DNA from: Clostridia bacterium
GTDB lineage: Bacteria > Bacillota > Clostridia > Christensenellales > CAG-138
Reading direction: 5' to 3'
Assembly (NCBI GenBank): GCA_017616435.1
Contig: JAFZYC010000093.1
Location: 1-32,712 of the forward strand
DNA: 32,712 bases
The translations under genes were made by a program, and so were the position numbers. The notes below the pieces were generated by a model that saw nothing but the letters and a program-made list of their open reading frames with translations, had not been told where the DNA came from and ran no database searches. This document shows positions 1 to 8,587 of this stretch, one piece after another. Each line of letters opens with the position of its first letter. Positions within the stretch are counted from its first letter, which is position 1.

Positions 1-1
1 G

Positions 2-2134
2 GAAGGCTTTGTCATAGAGATATGCGAGGAGTATGACACAGGCTTCGAGGTAAAGCGGATCATCCGCACCATGGAGCCATATCCCGCGCTCCTTCATGAC
101 CAGATAGAGCTTGCAAAATGGATCGCGAGGGCGTATCACTGCACGCTTTGCGACGCGCTGAGGCTCATGCTCCCGGCGCAGCTCCGCGGCTCGAGGGTCA
201 AGGAGAAGACGGTCAGGACCGTCTGCGTCGCCGGCGGGATCGATACCGAGAAGGCGAGAGAGACTCTTCTCAAGAAGGACGGCACGGCAAGATCGCCAAA
301 GCAGCTTGAGGTTTTCGATCTGATCCAAAGGATCGGCTCGCCGATATCCGTCGCCGATCTTAACGCGTACATACCTTCCGCTTTCGCGGCGGTCGCGGCG
401 CTCCTTAAAAAGGGCTTGATCGCGGAGCAGGGCTTCGTGACCTTCAGGAGCCCGTTCACGAACACTGTGGAAAGGGACGCGCCTCCGGAGCTAACTGACG
501 CGCAGAAGGCCGCGGTGGAAGCGATAGACGGCGGGAAACCCGGGGATGTGTTCCTGCTTCACGGCGTCACGGGAAGCGGTAAGACGGAGGTATATCTCAA
601 CGCGATACAGCATGTCCTTGACGCGGGCGGCGGCGCGATAGTGCTTGTGCCCGAGATATCGCTTACCCCACAGACGACGGACAGGTTCCGCATGCGCTTC
701 GGCGAGACCGTCGCCGTGCTGCACAGCCATCTGAGCGTAGGCGAAAGATACGACGAATGGCGCAGGCTGAGGCTCGGCAAAGCGCGCGTCGTTGTCGGCG
801 CGAGAAGCGCGGTATTCGCCCCGATAGAGGACCTTAAGCTCATCATCATCGACGAGGAGCACGAACCGTCCTACCGCTCGGAAAGCGCTCCGGAGTATTC
901 AACGGACGAGGTCGCTGTACGCCGCGTAAGGCTCACGGGCGGAAAGCTCGTACTCGGCAGCGCCACGCCGCAGCTCATATCCTATCTTCGCGCGAAACAG
1001 GGCGCATACAAGCTCCTTACGCTTCCCGAGAGGATAAACGGTATCCCCATGCCGGAAGTGGAGATCGTCGATATGCGAAGCGAGTTCATGTCCGGCAACA
1101 CGAGCATTTTCTCGCGGGAACTCGCACAGAAACTGACAAAGTGCATCGCGGAGGGAGAGCAGGCGATACTGTTCCTTAACCGACGCGGATACTCCTATCA
1201 TGGGGAATGCCGCGCCTGCGGGTTCGTATTCACATGCCCTCACTGCGACGTTGCCATGACATACCACAAATTCGACGGATCTCTCCGCTGCCACTACTGC
1301 GGCTATTCGGTAAAGGTGCCGTCCGCCTGTCCGTCCTGCGGATCAAAATACATCAAGTATTCCGGCGTCGGCACGCAGCAGGTCGAGGAACAGCTGAAAA
1401 AGCTGATACCCGGCGTACGCTGCCTGAGGATGGATACGGACACGACCGGAGGCAAGACCTCCCACCGTGATATCCTTGACAGCTTCGTCAAGGGCGATGC
1501 GGATGTCCTGATCGGAACGCAGATGGTCGCCAAAGGCCTTGATATCCCCGGTGTGACGCTTGTCGGCGTGGTATTCGCGGACGCGTCGCTTTTCCATTCC
1601 GATTACAGGAGCGGCGAGAGGACGTTCCAGCTTTTGACCCAGGTCGCAGGCAGAGCGGGCCGGGCTTTGACAGAGGGGGAGGCAAAGAAGGGCAGGGTGG
1701 TCGTTCAGACCAATGCTCCGAACCACAGAGCTGTAAGGCTTGCCGCGGAGCACGATTACAAGACGTTCTTCGATCTCGAAATCAACGACAGACTGAGGAC
1801 GCTCTTTCCGCCTTTTGCGGTATTCGCTCGAGCGCTCTTTGAGTGTGCGGATGAGAAAAAAGCCGCGGCAAACGCGGAGGAGTTCGCGGGAGCGGCGGAG
1901 AGGGAGCTTAAAGCGGCGCTCAAAAAGAACGACGCGGAGAACGAGCTTCTGTTCGTGTCATACGGCGCTGCGCCTATCAGGAAGCGGGAGAACCTTTACA
2001 GGTATGCCGTGATCATCAAGCTTGCGCGCACAAAGCACACTTACGAAGCTGTTGCCGCGCTTTGGAACCTTTCCGACAGCTATAACGTCGAAGGCTTTCG
2101 CGGCGTGGAGATCAATCCAAACGACCTTCTTTGA
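2..2134 (+). CDS. priA: Primosomal protein N' (PriA helicase), 5' truncated
   Basis: PriA is the 3'-to-5' DNA helicase that reloads the replisome at stalled forks. The reading frame is already open at base 2, so the N-terminal DNA-binding domain lies partly outside the window and the ATG at 71 is internal. About 710 residues are visible. The sequence shows a Walker A motif (GVTGSGKT, near 563-586), a DEEH Walker B box (near 850-861), and paired zinc-binding cysteines (CRACGF, CPHCD, CHYCG, CPSCG) between about 1208 and 1350, which are diagnostic for PriA. The helicase C-terminal half (GTQMVAKGLDIPGV, QVAGRAGR) follows. It ends at a strong terminator and is convergent with the next gene. Identity is secure. 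Confidence 0.97.
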   Translation, partial: EGFVIEICEEYDTGFEVKRIIRTMEPYPALLHDQIELAKWIARAYHCTLCDALRLMLPAQLRGSRVKEKTVRTVCVAGGIDTEKARETLLKKDGTARSPKQLEVFDLIQRIGSPISVADLNAYIPSAFAAVAALLKKGLIAEQGFVTFRSPFTNTVERDAPPELTDAQKAAVEAIDGGKPGDVFLLHGVTGSGKTEVYLNAIQHVLDAGGGAIVLVPEISLTPQTTDRFRMRFGETVAVLHSHLSVGERYDEWRRLRLGKARVVVGARSAVFAPIEDLKLIIIDEEHEPSYRSESAPEYSTDEVAVRRVRLTGGKLVLGSATPQLISYLRAKQGAYKLLTLPERINGIPMPEVEIVDMRSEFMSGNTSIFSRELAQKLTKCIAEGEQAILFLNRRGYSYHGECRACGFVFTCPHCDVAMTYHKFDGSLRCHYCGYSVKVPSACPSCGSKYIKYSGVGTQQVEEQLKKLIPGVRCLRMDTDTTGGKTSHRDILDSFVKGDADVLIGTQMVAKGLDIPGVTLVGVVFADASLFHSDYRSGERTFQLLTQVAGRAGRALTEGEAKKGRVVVQTNAPNHRAVRLAAEHDYKTFFDLEINDRLRTLFPPFAVFARALFECADEKKAAANAEEFAGAAERELKAALKKNDAENELLFVSYGAAPIRKRENLYRYAVIIKLARTKHTYEAVAALWNLSDSYNVEGFRGVEINPNDLL

Positions 2135-2152
2135 TAAAACTCGATATGTAAT

Positions 2153-2176
2153 GCGGCGGTAATCGCCGCTTTTTTA
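2153..2176 (+). terminator. Rho-independent terminator after priA
   Basis: A 6-bp GC-only stem (GCGGCG 2153-2158, CGCCGC 2164-2169) with a 5-nt loop is followed by a run of six T. It lies 19 nt after the priA stop codon and touches the stop codon of the convergent gene on the minus strand. Confidence 0.9.
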
Positions 2177-3316
2177 TTGCGGGATCCTCAGCCATGAGAG
2201 GAGCATTTTTATCATACTGTCCCTGAATCCGGCCTTTTCGACGCTGTTTGCTGCGATGATAGGGACTTCTGAAAGGATCTCGCCGTCGCGGTCCTTAATG
2301 AGCAGAGTTCCAATAATGTCGCCTTTTTCTATCGGCGCCTCGACTGATAATGGGAGAACAGCCTCAGTCATGAGCTTAGCGGAGCTTACGGGGACGAGCG
2401 CGGTCACAGAGCCGCCTGTAACAGCCTCGACCTCACGCGAGACTCCGCCTGTAACAGGTATCGTTCCCACCGTATCGCCAGTTTCTCCCAAAGACACCGA
2501 TCTGTATGACGAGAACCCGTAGTCCAAAAGATCGGAGGCAAGCTTGAAGCGAGAGGCGGAATCCGGCATACCCATAACGACCGCGAGGAATGTAGTTGTA
2601 CCCCGGCGCGCCGCGAACACCCCTGCGTAATCCGACGAACCGACGGAGCCCGTAGCCACACCGAAACAGCCGGAGTAATGCCTTACCAGCCTGTTGGGAT
2701 TCGCAAGCTCTGTGGGGGAGGCGTTCTCGTGCCGGAGGACGTCGAGGTATACGGAGGAGTATTTGAGAAACGATGAGCTTGTAATGAGCTCGATCGATAT
2801 TGCCGCGAGCTCTTTTGCGGAAAACTGCCGCCCGCTTCCCATTGGGCTATCATCAAGCAGCCCGACTCCGAGCTTTGACAATTCTGAGTTGATAGCATCC
2901 AAAGCCGTCTGCTCATCTGGGAATATCGCCTGAAGAAGCGCAAAGATCGCGTCACCGGGATTCAGTATCACGGCAGCCTTTATGAGCTCACCCGACGATA
3001 TCCGCTCGTTAGGGGAAAGGAATGCGGTGACGCCCTTTATCTTTGCCGCTTCCGCGGAAACTGTCACGGTCCTGCCTTCGTCGATCAGTCCCTCGTCAAA
3101 GGCTTTGCAGACGGTGAGCAGAGCCGGAAGCCGCACGAGCCCTGCCGATTCGACCTGCTTTTCGGCGTCCTTCTCAAGGATCACCCTGCCTGACTCTACG
3201 TTAATCAGCAGCGCCGATCCCGCACGTGACATATCGACCGGTGCCGCTTGCGCTATAACCGGCACCGCCCGGATCACCAGTATCAATGAGATCAGAATGA
3301 TAAATGCTTTCTTCAT
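2174..3316 (-). CDS. Secreted DacF/PBP5-like protein lacking all catalytic motifs (predicted pseudoenzyme)
   Basis: This 380-aa protein has the architecture of a D-alanyl-D-alanine carboxypeptidase: signal peptide (1-24), a penicillin-binding transpeptidase-like domain (about 30-270), a PBP5 C-terminal beta domain (about 270-360), and a C-terminal amphipathic helix (about 363-380) like the membrane anchor of DacF. Aligned by eye to DacF, the catalytic SxxK becomes A58-G-L-V61, the SxN motif becomes N119-P-G121, and KTG becomes A221-T-G223. The nucleophile, general base and oxyanion/KTG lysine are therefore all missing while the fold-defining flanks are kept. The frame is intact over its full length, which argues against simple decay. 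The start is supported by GGAGGA 6 nt upstream. A role as a peptidoglycan-binding or regulatory protein is inference. Confidence 0.85.
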   Translation of the reverse strand: MKKAFIILISLILVIRAVPVIAQAAPVDMSRAGSALLINVESGRVILEKDAEKQVESAGLVRLPALLTVCKAFDEGLIDEGRTVTVSAEAAKIKGVTAFLSPNERISSGELIKAAVILNPGDAIFALLQAIFPDEQTALDAINSELSKLGVGLLDDSPMGSGRQFSAKELAAISIELITSSSFLKYSSVYLDVLRHENASPTELANPNRLVRHYSGCFGVATGSVGSSDYAGVFAARRGTTTFLAVVMGMPDSASRFKLASDLLDYGFSSYRSVSLGETGDTVGTIPVTGGVSREVEAVTGGSVTALVPVSSAKLMTEAVLPLSVEAPIEKGDIIGTLLIKDRDGEILSEVPIIAANSVEKAGFRDSMIKMLLSWLRIPQ

Positions 3317-3347
3317 GCTCTATCCTCCGATGAGCTGTTATCACTTG

Positions 3348-3353
3348 ATTATA
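3348..3353 (-). promoter_or_regulatory. Possible -10 element for the PBP5-like gene
   Basis: A perfect TATAAT on the minus strand lies about 30 nt upstream of the start codon of the PBP5-like gene. No convincing -35 hexamer is found at 16 to 18 nt, so activator dependence or an alternative sigma factor is possible. This is a weak call. Confidence 0.35.
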
Positions 3354-3397
3354 CGCGTTGCTGCCCGGAAATTATTATTGCGCGACGCTTTATTTTG

Positions 3398-3426
3398 TTG
3401 CCAGGAACGGCTTTTTGTATTATAAT
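3398..3426 (+). promoter_or_regulatory. Sigma-A promoter of the radical SAM/RNase G operon
   Basis: TTGCCA (3398-3403) and TATAAT (3421-3426) are separated by exactly 17 nt. The predicted transcription start is about 3432-3434, which coincides with an ATG at 3433 that opens a 14-codon frame. Confidence 0.8.
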
Positions 3427-3432
3427 GAGAAT

Positions 3433-3477
3433 ATGAAAAGTTTTGGCATGAACCATGCCGGAGGACATTTTGGATAA
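3433..3477 (+). CDS. Possible leaderless 14-codon leader ORF ahead of the radical SAM gene
   Basis: An ATG sits 7 nt downstream of the last base of the -10 box, at the predicted +1. It encodes MKSFGMNHAGGHFG and stops with TAA at 3475-3477, overlapping the proposed TTG start (3470) of the downstream gene in another frame. If the transcript is leaderless, ribosomes ending here would pass over the GGAGG and TTG of the next gene, suggesting translational coupling. It may equally be chance. Confidence 0.25.
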   Translation: MKSFGMNHAGGHFG

Positions 3478-5341
3478 GACCCTGCTCAACAGCATACTGA
3501 AAAAGGTCGAAAAACCTTCCCGCTATACCGGCGGGGAGCTCAATATGCGCGTCAAGGAACCGTCAATGGCGGACGGTTCTAAGAGGAACCGCTTTGCGCT
3601 CTGCTTCCCGGATGTGTATGAGATCGGCATGAGCCACTTAGGCTCTAGGATAATCTATAACGTTCTTAACGAGAGGGACGATACATACTGCGAGCGCGTA
3701 TATGCTCCGTGGTTCGATATGGAACGGGAACTCAGGGAAAACGAGCTGCCAATTTACTCACTCGAAACCGGCTCTCCGCTTAAGGACTTCGATATCATAG
3801 GATTCTCGCTTCTCTATGAGATGTGCTATACGAATATCCTCACCGTCCTCGATCTTGCGGGCGTCCCGTTCAGGAGCCGAGAGAGAGGCGATCGAGATCC
3901 GCTTATCATTGCGGGTGGTCCGTGCGTATGCAATCCCGAACCGGTAGCCGATATCATGGACGCGCTAATATTCGGAGACGGCGAGGAAGTAATGAACGAG
4001 TTCATGGACGTCTACTCTTCGTGGAAGCGCGAAGGAAGCGGCAAAGCCGCTCTGCTGAAGCGTCTGTCCGCGATAAAGGGCGTCTACGTTCCATCCTATT
4101 ATTCCGCAGAATACGATGACAACGGAGATTTCAGAAAACTAATTAAGCTCGATCCCGATGCGCCCGGATCGATCGAGCGCCGCATAGTGCGCGATCTCGA
4201 CAAGGCGACATACACCGGCGATCTTGTCGTGCCGTACATGAGCATAGTCCACGACCGCGTAGCGCTCGAGATTTTCCGCGGATGCACCAGAGGCTGCCGC
4301 TTCTGTCAGGCGGGGTTCATATACCGCCCAGTCCGCGAACGCGAAATGGATACCGTCATCAAGCAGACCGATGAATCGCTCGACTGCACGGGATATGACG
4401 AGATCTCGCTTTTCTCGCTTTCGAGCGGCGACTATTCGCATATACACGAGCTCGTGCCTCTTATTCTCGACCGCTACGAAAAGGACAGGGTCAGCGTATC
4501 GCTGCCTTCTCTGCGTATAGATTCGTTCCTTAAGGACGACCTTGAAAAGATCCAGAAGGTCAGGAAGACCGGACTGACTTTCGCGCCGGAGGCGGGCACG
4601 CAAAGGCTTCGCGACGTCATAAACAAGGGCGTGTCGGAGGAGGACTTGCTGCGGTCCGTACACGACGCTTTCGTTGCCGGATGGCACGGCGTAAAGCTTT
4701 ACTTCATGATAGGACTTCCCACGGAGACGGACGAGGACATCCTTGGGATCGCGGAACTCGCCAGAAAGGTCAGCCGTGAGTTTTACTCCATGCCGAAAGA
4801 GCTTCGAGGCAAAGGCCTCCGCTGCACCGTTTCCGCATCGACCTTCGTCCCGAAGCCGTTCACTCCCTTCCAGTGGGAGCCGCAGATCTCGGTTGACGAG
4901 GTGCTTCGCAGACAGGCGCTGCTTCGCGGAGCGCTGAAGGGCATAAGGGGCGTTGAGTTCTCATGCCATTTCTCGGAGACGAGCAGGCTGGAGGCGGCCT
5001 TTGCCCGCGGGGACAGGAGGCTTTCCGAGGTGCTTATCTCCGCATTCGAGCACGGAGCAAGGCTCGATTCGTGGGACGAGCATTTCAATAAGCCTGCATG
5101 GGAAGCGGCGTTCTCTGAAAACGGCCTTACCGTCGAGCAGTTCGCCAATCGCAGGATCGACGTCGGCGCTCCGCTTGCATGGCAGCACATGGACGCAGTC
5201 GTAAGTCAGGATTATCTTATGCGCGAGCACAGGAAGGCGTATGAGCAGATCACCACCCGGGACTGCCGAAAGGGCTGCAACGGCTGCTTCGGATCAAGAT
5301 CCGGTGCTATCTGCGGTAAAAAGCCGGAGGAAAACACATGA
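3470..5341 (+). CDS. TIGR03960-type B12-binding-domain radical SAM protein
   Basis: This is a radical SAM enzyme of unknown substrate. Numbered from the TTG, C272-x3-C276-x2-C279 (CTRGCRFC) binds the 4Fe-4S cluster that cleaves S-adenosylmethionine. The N-terminal region (about 30-200) resembles the cobalamin-binding-like domain of the YgiQ/TIGR03960 group, and the tail is cysteine-rich (CRKGCNGC). An ATG at 3455 would extend the frame by five residues, but it has no ribosome site and lies only about 22 nt from the predicted transcript start. TTG at 3470 has GGAGG (3460-3464) at a 5-nt spacing and gives a 623-aa protein beginning MDKTLLNSILKKVEKPSRYT. It overlaps the next gene by 4 nt. In other bacteria these two proteins can be fused, and the RNase E/G neighbour is a recurrent context. 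Confidence 0.9.
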   Translation: MDKTLLNSILKKVEKPSRYTGGELNMRVKEPSMADGSKRNRFALCFPDVYEIGMSHLGSRIIYNVLNERDDTYCERVYAPWFDMERELRENELPIYSLETGSPLKDFDIIGFSLLYEMCYTNILTVLDLAGVPFRSRERGDRDPLIIAGGPCVCNPEPVADIMDALIFGDGEEVMNEFMDVYSSWKREGSGKAALLKRLSAIKGVYVPSYYSAEYDDNGDFRKLIKLDPDAPGSIERRIVRDLDKATYTGDLVVPYMSIVHDRVALEIFRGCTRGCRFCQAGFIYRPVREREMDTVIKQTDESLDCTGYDEISLFSLSSGDYSHIHELVPLILDRYEKDRVSVSLPSLRIDSFLKDDLEKIQKVRKTGLTFAPEAGTQRLRDVINKGVSEEDLLRSVHDAFVAGWHGVKLYFMIGLPTETDEDILGIAELARKVSREFYSMPKELRGKGLRCTVSASTFVPKPFTPFQWEPQISVDEVLRRQALLRGALKGIRGVEFSCHFSETSRLEAAFARGDRRLSEVLISAFEHGARLDSWDEHFNKPAWEAAFSENGLTVEQFANRRIDVGAPLAWQHMDAVVSQDYLMREHRKAYEQITTRDCRKGCNGCFGSRSGAICGKKPEENT

Positions 5342-6003
5342 GGCTCTGCGTCAAGTTCACAAAGGAAGCCCCCGTAAGATTCGTCTCGCACCTCGATGTG
5401 CAGAGGCTGTTCCAGCGCGCGTTCCGCAGAGCGAGGCTGCCGCTCGCTTATTCGCAGGGATTCAACCCGCACCCGCTCGTTTCGTTCGCGACCGCGCTCT
5501 CCGTCGGGATGACGAGCAGGGGAGAGTATCTCGACGTTATACTTACGGATCCAATGACTCCGGAGGAGTTTGTTTCCGCGGTATCGCCCGTGCTTCCTGA
5601 TGGGATCAGGATAGCGGAGGCGTTCGACCTTGGCGAATCGAGAAAGAGCCTGACTTCCGCCATGAGGACTGCAAGCTACTCCGCCAAGGTAGTTTTCACG
5701 GAGCCGATAGAGGCAGATAAACTCGTCAAAGCCGCGGAGGAACTGCTGTCGGATCAGATCGTAGTCCGGAAGAAGACGAAGGGCGGCATAAAGCCCGTCG
5801 ACATCCGACCTATGGTGCTGGATCTTAAGCTTGTCGGAACGGAAGGCAACAGAGCCGATCTCTTTATCAAGGGCGCGCTCACAGCGGAGGGTGGCCTTAA
5901 TCCCGATATGTTCCTGACAGAGCTTTACCGCGTGCTCGGCTCAAACGGCTTAGCCGAGATCGAACGCACCGAGATAGAGCTTGACCGTTCCGCGCTCAAC
6001 TGA
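5338..6003 (+). CDS. TIGR03936 / DUF2344 family protein
   Basis: This 221-aa protein starts at an ATG overlapping the stop of the radical SAM gene (ATGA), implying translational coupling. It begins with MRLCVKFTKEAPVRFVSHLD, and the segment near residues 25-60 (RAFRRARLPLAYSQGFNPHP) is typical of the DUF2344 family. That family is found as a separate gene or as the C-terminal part of TIGR03960-type radical SAM proteins. It has no signal peptide or membrane segments, so it should be cytoplasmic. The function is not established. The coupling suggests it serves as a substrate-handling partner of the radical SAM enzyme. Confidence 0.88.
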   Translation: MRLCVKFTKEAPVRFVSHLDVQRLFQRAFRRARLPLAYSQGFNPHPLVSFATALSVGMTSRGEYLDVILTDPMTPEEFVSAVSPVLPDGIRIAEAFDLGESRKSLTSAMRTASYSAKVVFTEPIEADKLVKAAEELLSDQIVVRKKTKGGIKPVDIRPMVLDLKLVGTEGNRADLFIKGALTAEGGLNPDMFLTELYRVLGSNGLAEIERTEIELDRSALN

Positions 6004-6029
6004 AACAATATAATTCATCGGAGAAAGAT

Positions 6030-7517
6030 ATGAAAGCCCGTCTGAACGACAATGCCGAAAAAACGATACTTGTCGACGTCAATCCCTACCGCACGAGGGT
6101 GATGCTCCTTGAGGACGGCGTCCCCGTGGAGTTTTATCTCGAACGCCGCGACAGGGAAAGGCTCGTCGGCAACATTTACAAGGGCAGGGTGCAGAACGTA
6201 CTGCCCGGCATGTTCGCGGCTTTCATCAACATAAACGAGGAAAAGAACGCTTTCCTTTACGCAGGGGACATTAAGCCGGAAGGCCCCTTTGCGGATGGGG
6301 AACAGCTTGAGGGTAAGCTCACTCCTTCAATGATCTGCGACATAATAAGGGCAGGTCAGGACATAATGATACAGATCGTGAAAGAACCGATGGGCACGAA
6401 GGGCGCGAGAGCGAGCACGCATATATCGCTTCCGGGAAGGAATCTTGTATTCCTGCCGACGGTCGATTTCATAGGCATAAGCAAGAGGATCGTATCGGAG
6501 CATGAGCGCAAGCGCCTTAAAAAGGCGGTGGGCGAAGTCCTTCCCGCGGGAACGGGCGTCATCGTCAGGACTGCTGCGGAAGGCCTCGACGAGGAACTGA
6601 TAAAGAAGGATCTGTTTGATCTTGTTCGTGAATGGGGCGAGATAAAGCGCCGTTATAATGAAGTCAAAGCTCCCAGCCTTATCCATAGGGACGATTCGCT
6701 GATTTTCAGGACCATGCGCGATCTCTTTACTGGCAACGTTAAGAAGCTCGTGGTCAACGACAAACAGCAGTTCGAGCTGATATCGTCCCTCGTCGGCGAA
6801 AAGGACAGGGGCAAGATAGAGCTTTATGAAGGCCTCGATCTGTTTGCGCGCTATGGAGCGGAGGAGGCGATCGACACCGCGCTTTCCCGCAGGGTATGGT
6901 TCAAGAGCGGAGCATATATCGTTATCGATCAGACGGAGGCGCTTACGAGCATCGACGTCAATACCGGAAAGTACGTCGGCAACGTCAGCCTTGACAGGAC
7001 TATCGTAGAGACGAATAAGGAGGCCGCATCGGAGATAGCGCGCCAGCTTCGGCTCAGGGATATCGGCGGCATTGTGATAATCGATTTTATCGATATGAAC
7101 GACGAAAAGGACCGCGAGGAGGTCATCGCCTCACTGAGCGAGGCATTGCGCTGCGACAGCACGAAAACGGTTGTGCTCGGCATGACGCATCTCGGACTCG
7201 TCGAGGTGACGAGGAAGAAGCTCGGGATGAACATTTCGGCCACTCTTCAGCAGGAATGTCCCTACTGCGAGGGGACAGGGAAGGTGCTGTCCTATAAGAG
7301 CGCGGCGCTCAAGCTGAGGCATGATCTGTTGTCGAGGCTAGACTATGACCGCGGCTGCGAAGGGTTCAGCGTTACCGCTCATCCGGAGGTAATCAGGGCG
7401 GCGAACGAGCACATGGCGGAGGAGACGGGGCTCTGTCCCGAGCTCGCTTCGAAAAAGATCGTGTTCAAGGCCGATCCGCTGCTTCGCCCTGGCGAGTATT
7501 TCATTAAAAATATATAG
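6030..7517 (+). CDS. rng: RNase E/G family endoribonuclease
   Basis: This 495-aa protein matches the catalytic core of RNase G/E, single-strand-specific 5'-sensing endonucleases that process rRNA and degrade mRNA. An S1-type RNA-binding segment spans about residues 44-130 (NIYKGRVQNVLPGMFAAF). The DNase I-like catalytic region carries the two metal-binding aspartates, D309 (in SIDVNTGKYVG) and D352 (in IDFIDM), equivalent to D303 and D346 of E. coli RNase E. The zinc-link CPYC (C410, C413) follows. There is no long C-terminal scaffold, so it resembles RNase G. It lies 26 nt after the DUF2344 gene with a GGAGAAAG ribosome site. Confidence 0.95.
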   Translation: MKARLNDNAEKTILVDVNPYRTRVMLLEDGVPVEFYLERRDRERLVGNIYKGRVQNVLPGMFAAFININEEKNAFLYAGDIKPEGPFADGEQLEGKLTPSMICDIIRAGQDIMIQIVKEPMGTKGARASTHISLPGRNLVFLPTVDFIGISKRIVSEHERKRLKKAVGEVLPAGTGVIVRTAAEGLDEELIKKDLFDLVREWGEIKRRYNEVKAPSLIHRDDSLIFRTMRDLFTGNVKKLVVNDKQQFELISSLVGEKDRGKIELYEGLDLFARYGAEEAIDTALSRRVWFKSGAYIVIDQTEALTSIDVNTGKYVGNVSLDRTIVETNKEAASEIARQLRLRDIGGIVIIDFIDMNDEKDREEVIASLSEALRCDSTKTVVLGMTHLGLVEVTRKKLGMNISATLQQECPYCEGTGKVLSYKSAALKLRHDLLSRLDYDRGCEGFSVTAHPEVIRAANEHMAEETGLCPELASKKIVFKADPLLRPGEYFIKNI

Positions 7518-7548
7518 TTAAAATATAGCTTTTTCGGCAAATTGACGC

Positions 7549-7577
7549 TTGACACGGCCGCAAAAAACGGATATAAT
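7549..7577 (+). promoter_or_regulatory. Consensus sigma-A promoter of rplM-rpsI
   Basis: TTGACA (7549-7554) and TATAAT (7572-7577) match the consensus perfectly with a 17-nt spacer, as expected for a ribosomal protein operon. Transcription should start near 7584. Confidence 0.92.
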
Positions 7578-7583
7578 AGCCGC

Positions 7584-7680
7584 TGTGCTTTGTTTATGGT
7601 GGAGTAGCACGGTCACTAGCCCCGAACGTGGTGATCCATTATAAGCGCAGATATCAATTGTACAACAACCTATTGGAGGT
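7584..7680 (+). ncRNA. Structured 5' leader of rplM (candidate L13 autoregulatory leader)
   Basis: About 100 nt of untranslated leader precede rplM. Complementary segments are visible: CGCT (7581-7584) with AGCG (7644-7647), ATGG (7596-7599) with CCAT (7636-7639), and GGTCAC (7611-7616) with GTGATC (7631-7636), enclosing the loop around 7617-7630. Firmicutes rplM operons commonly carry a ribosomal protein leader of about this size and place. The match to the L13 leader family was not tested. Confidence 0.5.
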
Positions 7681-7686
7681 CATTGC

Positions 7687-8118
7687 ATGAAGAGCTATAT
7701 GGCAAAAGCAGAGACCGTGGAGCGCAAGTGGTATATCGTCGATGCAGAGGGCATGGTGCTCGGCCGTCTCGCATCTCAGGTTGCCGCCATTCTCCGTGGC
7801 AAGCATAAGCCCATTTATACCCCGCACGTTGACTGCGGCGATCACGTTATCATCATCAACGCCGATAAGGTCGTTCTGACCGGCAAGAAGCTTGATGAGA
7901 AGCTTTATCGTCATCACAGCAGCTATCCCGGCGGACTGAAGGAAGTCAAGTACCGTGATCTCATGGCCAAGAAGCCCGAATTCGCCGTTTACGAAGCAAT
8001 CCGCTGCATGATGCCCAAGGGTCCCCTTGGCAGGCAGATGCTTACTAAGGTCCGCATCTATCGCGGTTCCGAGCATAAGCAGGCCGCCCAGAAGCCCGAG
8101 GTTCTCGTGCTCAAATAA
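7687..8118 (+). CDS. rplM: 50S ribosomal protein L13
   Basis: This 143-aa protein is L13, an early-assembling 50S protein. The sequence contains the family hallmarks [16 protein letters not shown] near the N-terminus, the central [18 protein letters not shown], and [14 protein letters not shown]. The ATG follows TATTGGAGG (spacing about 8 nt). It is cotranscribed with rpsI 19 nt downstream, the usual pairing. An autoregulatory role through the leader RNA is inferred from related operons. Confidence 0.98.
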   Translation: MKSYMAKAETVERKWYIVDAEGMVLGRLASQVAAILRGKHKPIYTPHVDCGDHVIIINADKVVLTGKKLDEKLYRHHSSYPGGLKEVKYRDLMAKKPEFAVYEAIRCMMPKGPLGRQMLTKVRIYRGSEHKQAAQKPEVLVLK

Positions 8119-8137
8119 TCGGGAGGAGGATTAGATT

Positions 8138-8533
8138 ATGGCAAACGTTACTCAGTATCTTGGTACAGGCAGGCGTAAAAAGTCCGTCGCCAGGGTCCGC
8201 CTCGTTCCCGGCACAGGCGTCATCACCATCAACAAGAGGGATATCGACGACTATTTCGGATATGAGACCCTCAAGATGATCGTTCGTGATCCCATGAAGC
8301 TTACCGATACCCTCGGCAAGTTCGACGTCATCGTCAATGTTTACGGCGGCGGTTTCACCGGTCAGGCGGGCGCTATCCGTCACGGCATCTCCCGCGCGCT
8401 GCTCAATGTTGATCCCGAGCTCCGCGGTCAGCTCAAGAAGGCCGGTTTCCTTACCCGCGATCCTCGCATGAAGGAGCGCAAGAAGTACGGCCTCAAGGCT
8501 GCACGTCGTGCACCTCAGTTCTCGAAGCGTTAA
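8138..8533 (+). CDS. rpsI: 30S ribosomal protein S9
   Basis: This 131-aa protein is S9, whose C-terminal tail reaches the P-site tRNA. It shows [19 protein letters not shown] at the N-terminus and the conserved basic C-terminus RAPQFSKR. The ribosome site GGGAGGAGG precedes the ATG. It is the last gene of the rplM-rpsI operon and is followed 16 nt later by a strong terminator. Confidence 0.98.
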   Translation: MANVTQYLGTGRRKKSVARVRLVPGTGVITINKRDIDDYFGYETLKMIVRDPMKLTDTLGKFDVIVNVYGGGFTGQAGAIRHGISRALLNVDPELRGQLKKAGFLTRDPRMKERKKYGLKAARRAPQFSKR

Positions 8534-8549
8534 TCGCAGCGAACAATTA

Positions 8550-8580
8550 CCCCATCCCGAACGGATGGGGTTTTTCTTTT
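8550..8580 (+). terminator. Rho-independent terminator after rpsI
   Basis: An 8-bp stem (CCCCATCC 8550-8557, GGATGGGG 8563-8570) with a 5-nt loop is followed by TTTTTCTTTT. Confidence 0.95.
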
Positions 8581-8587
8581 GAAATTA

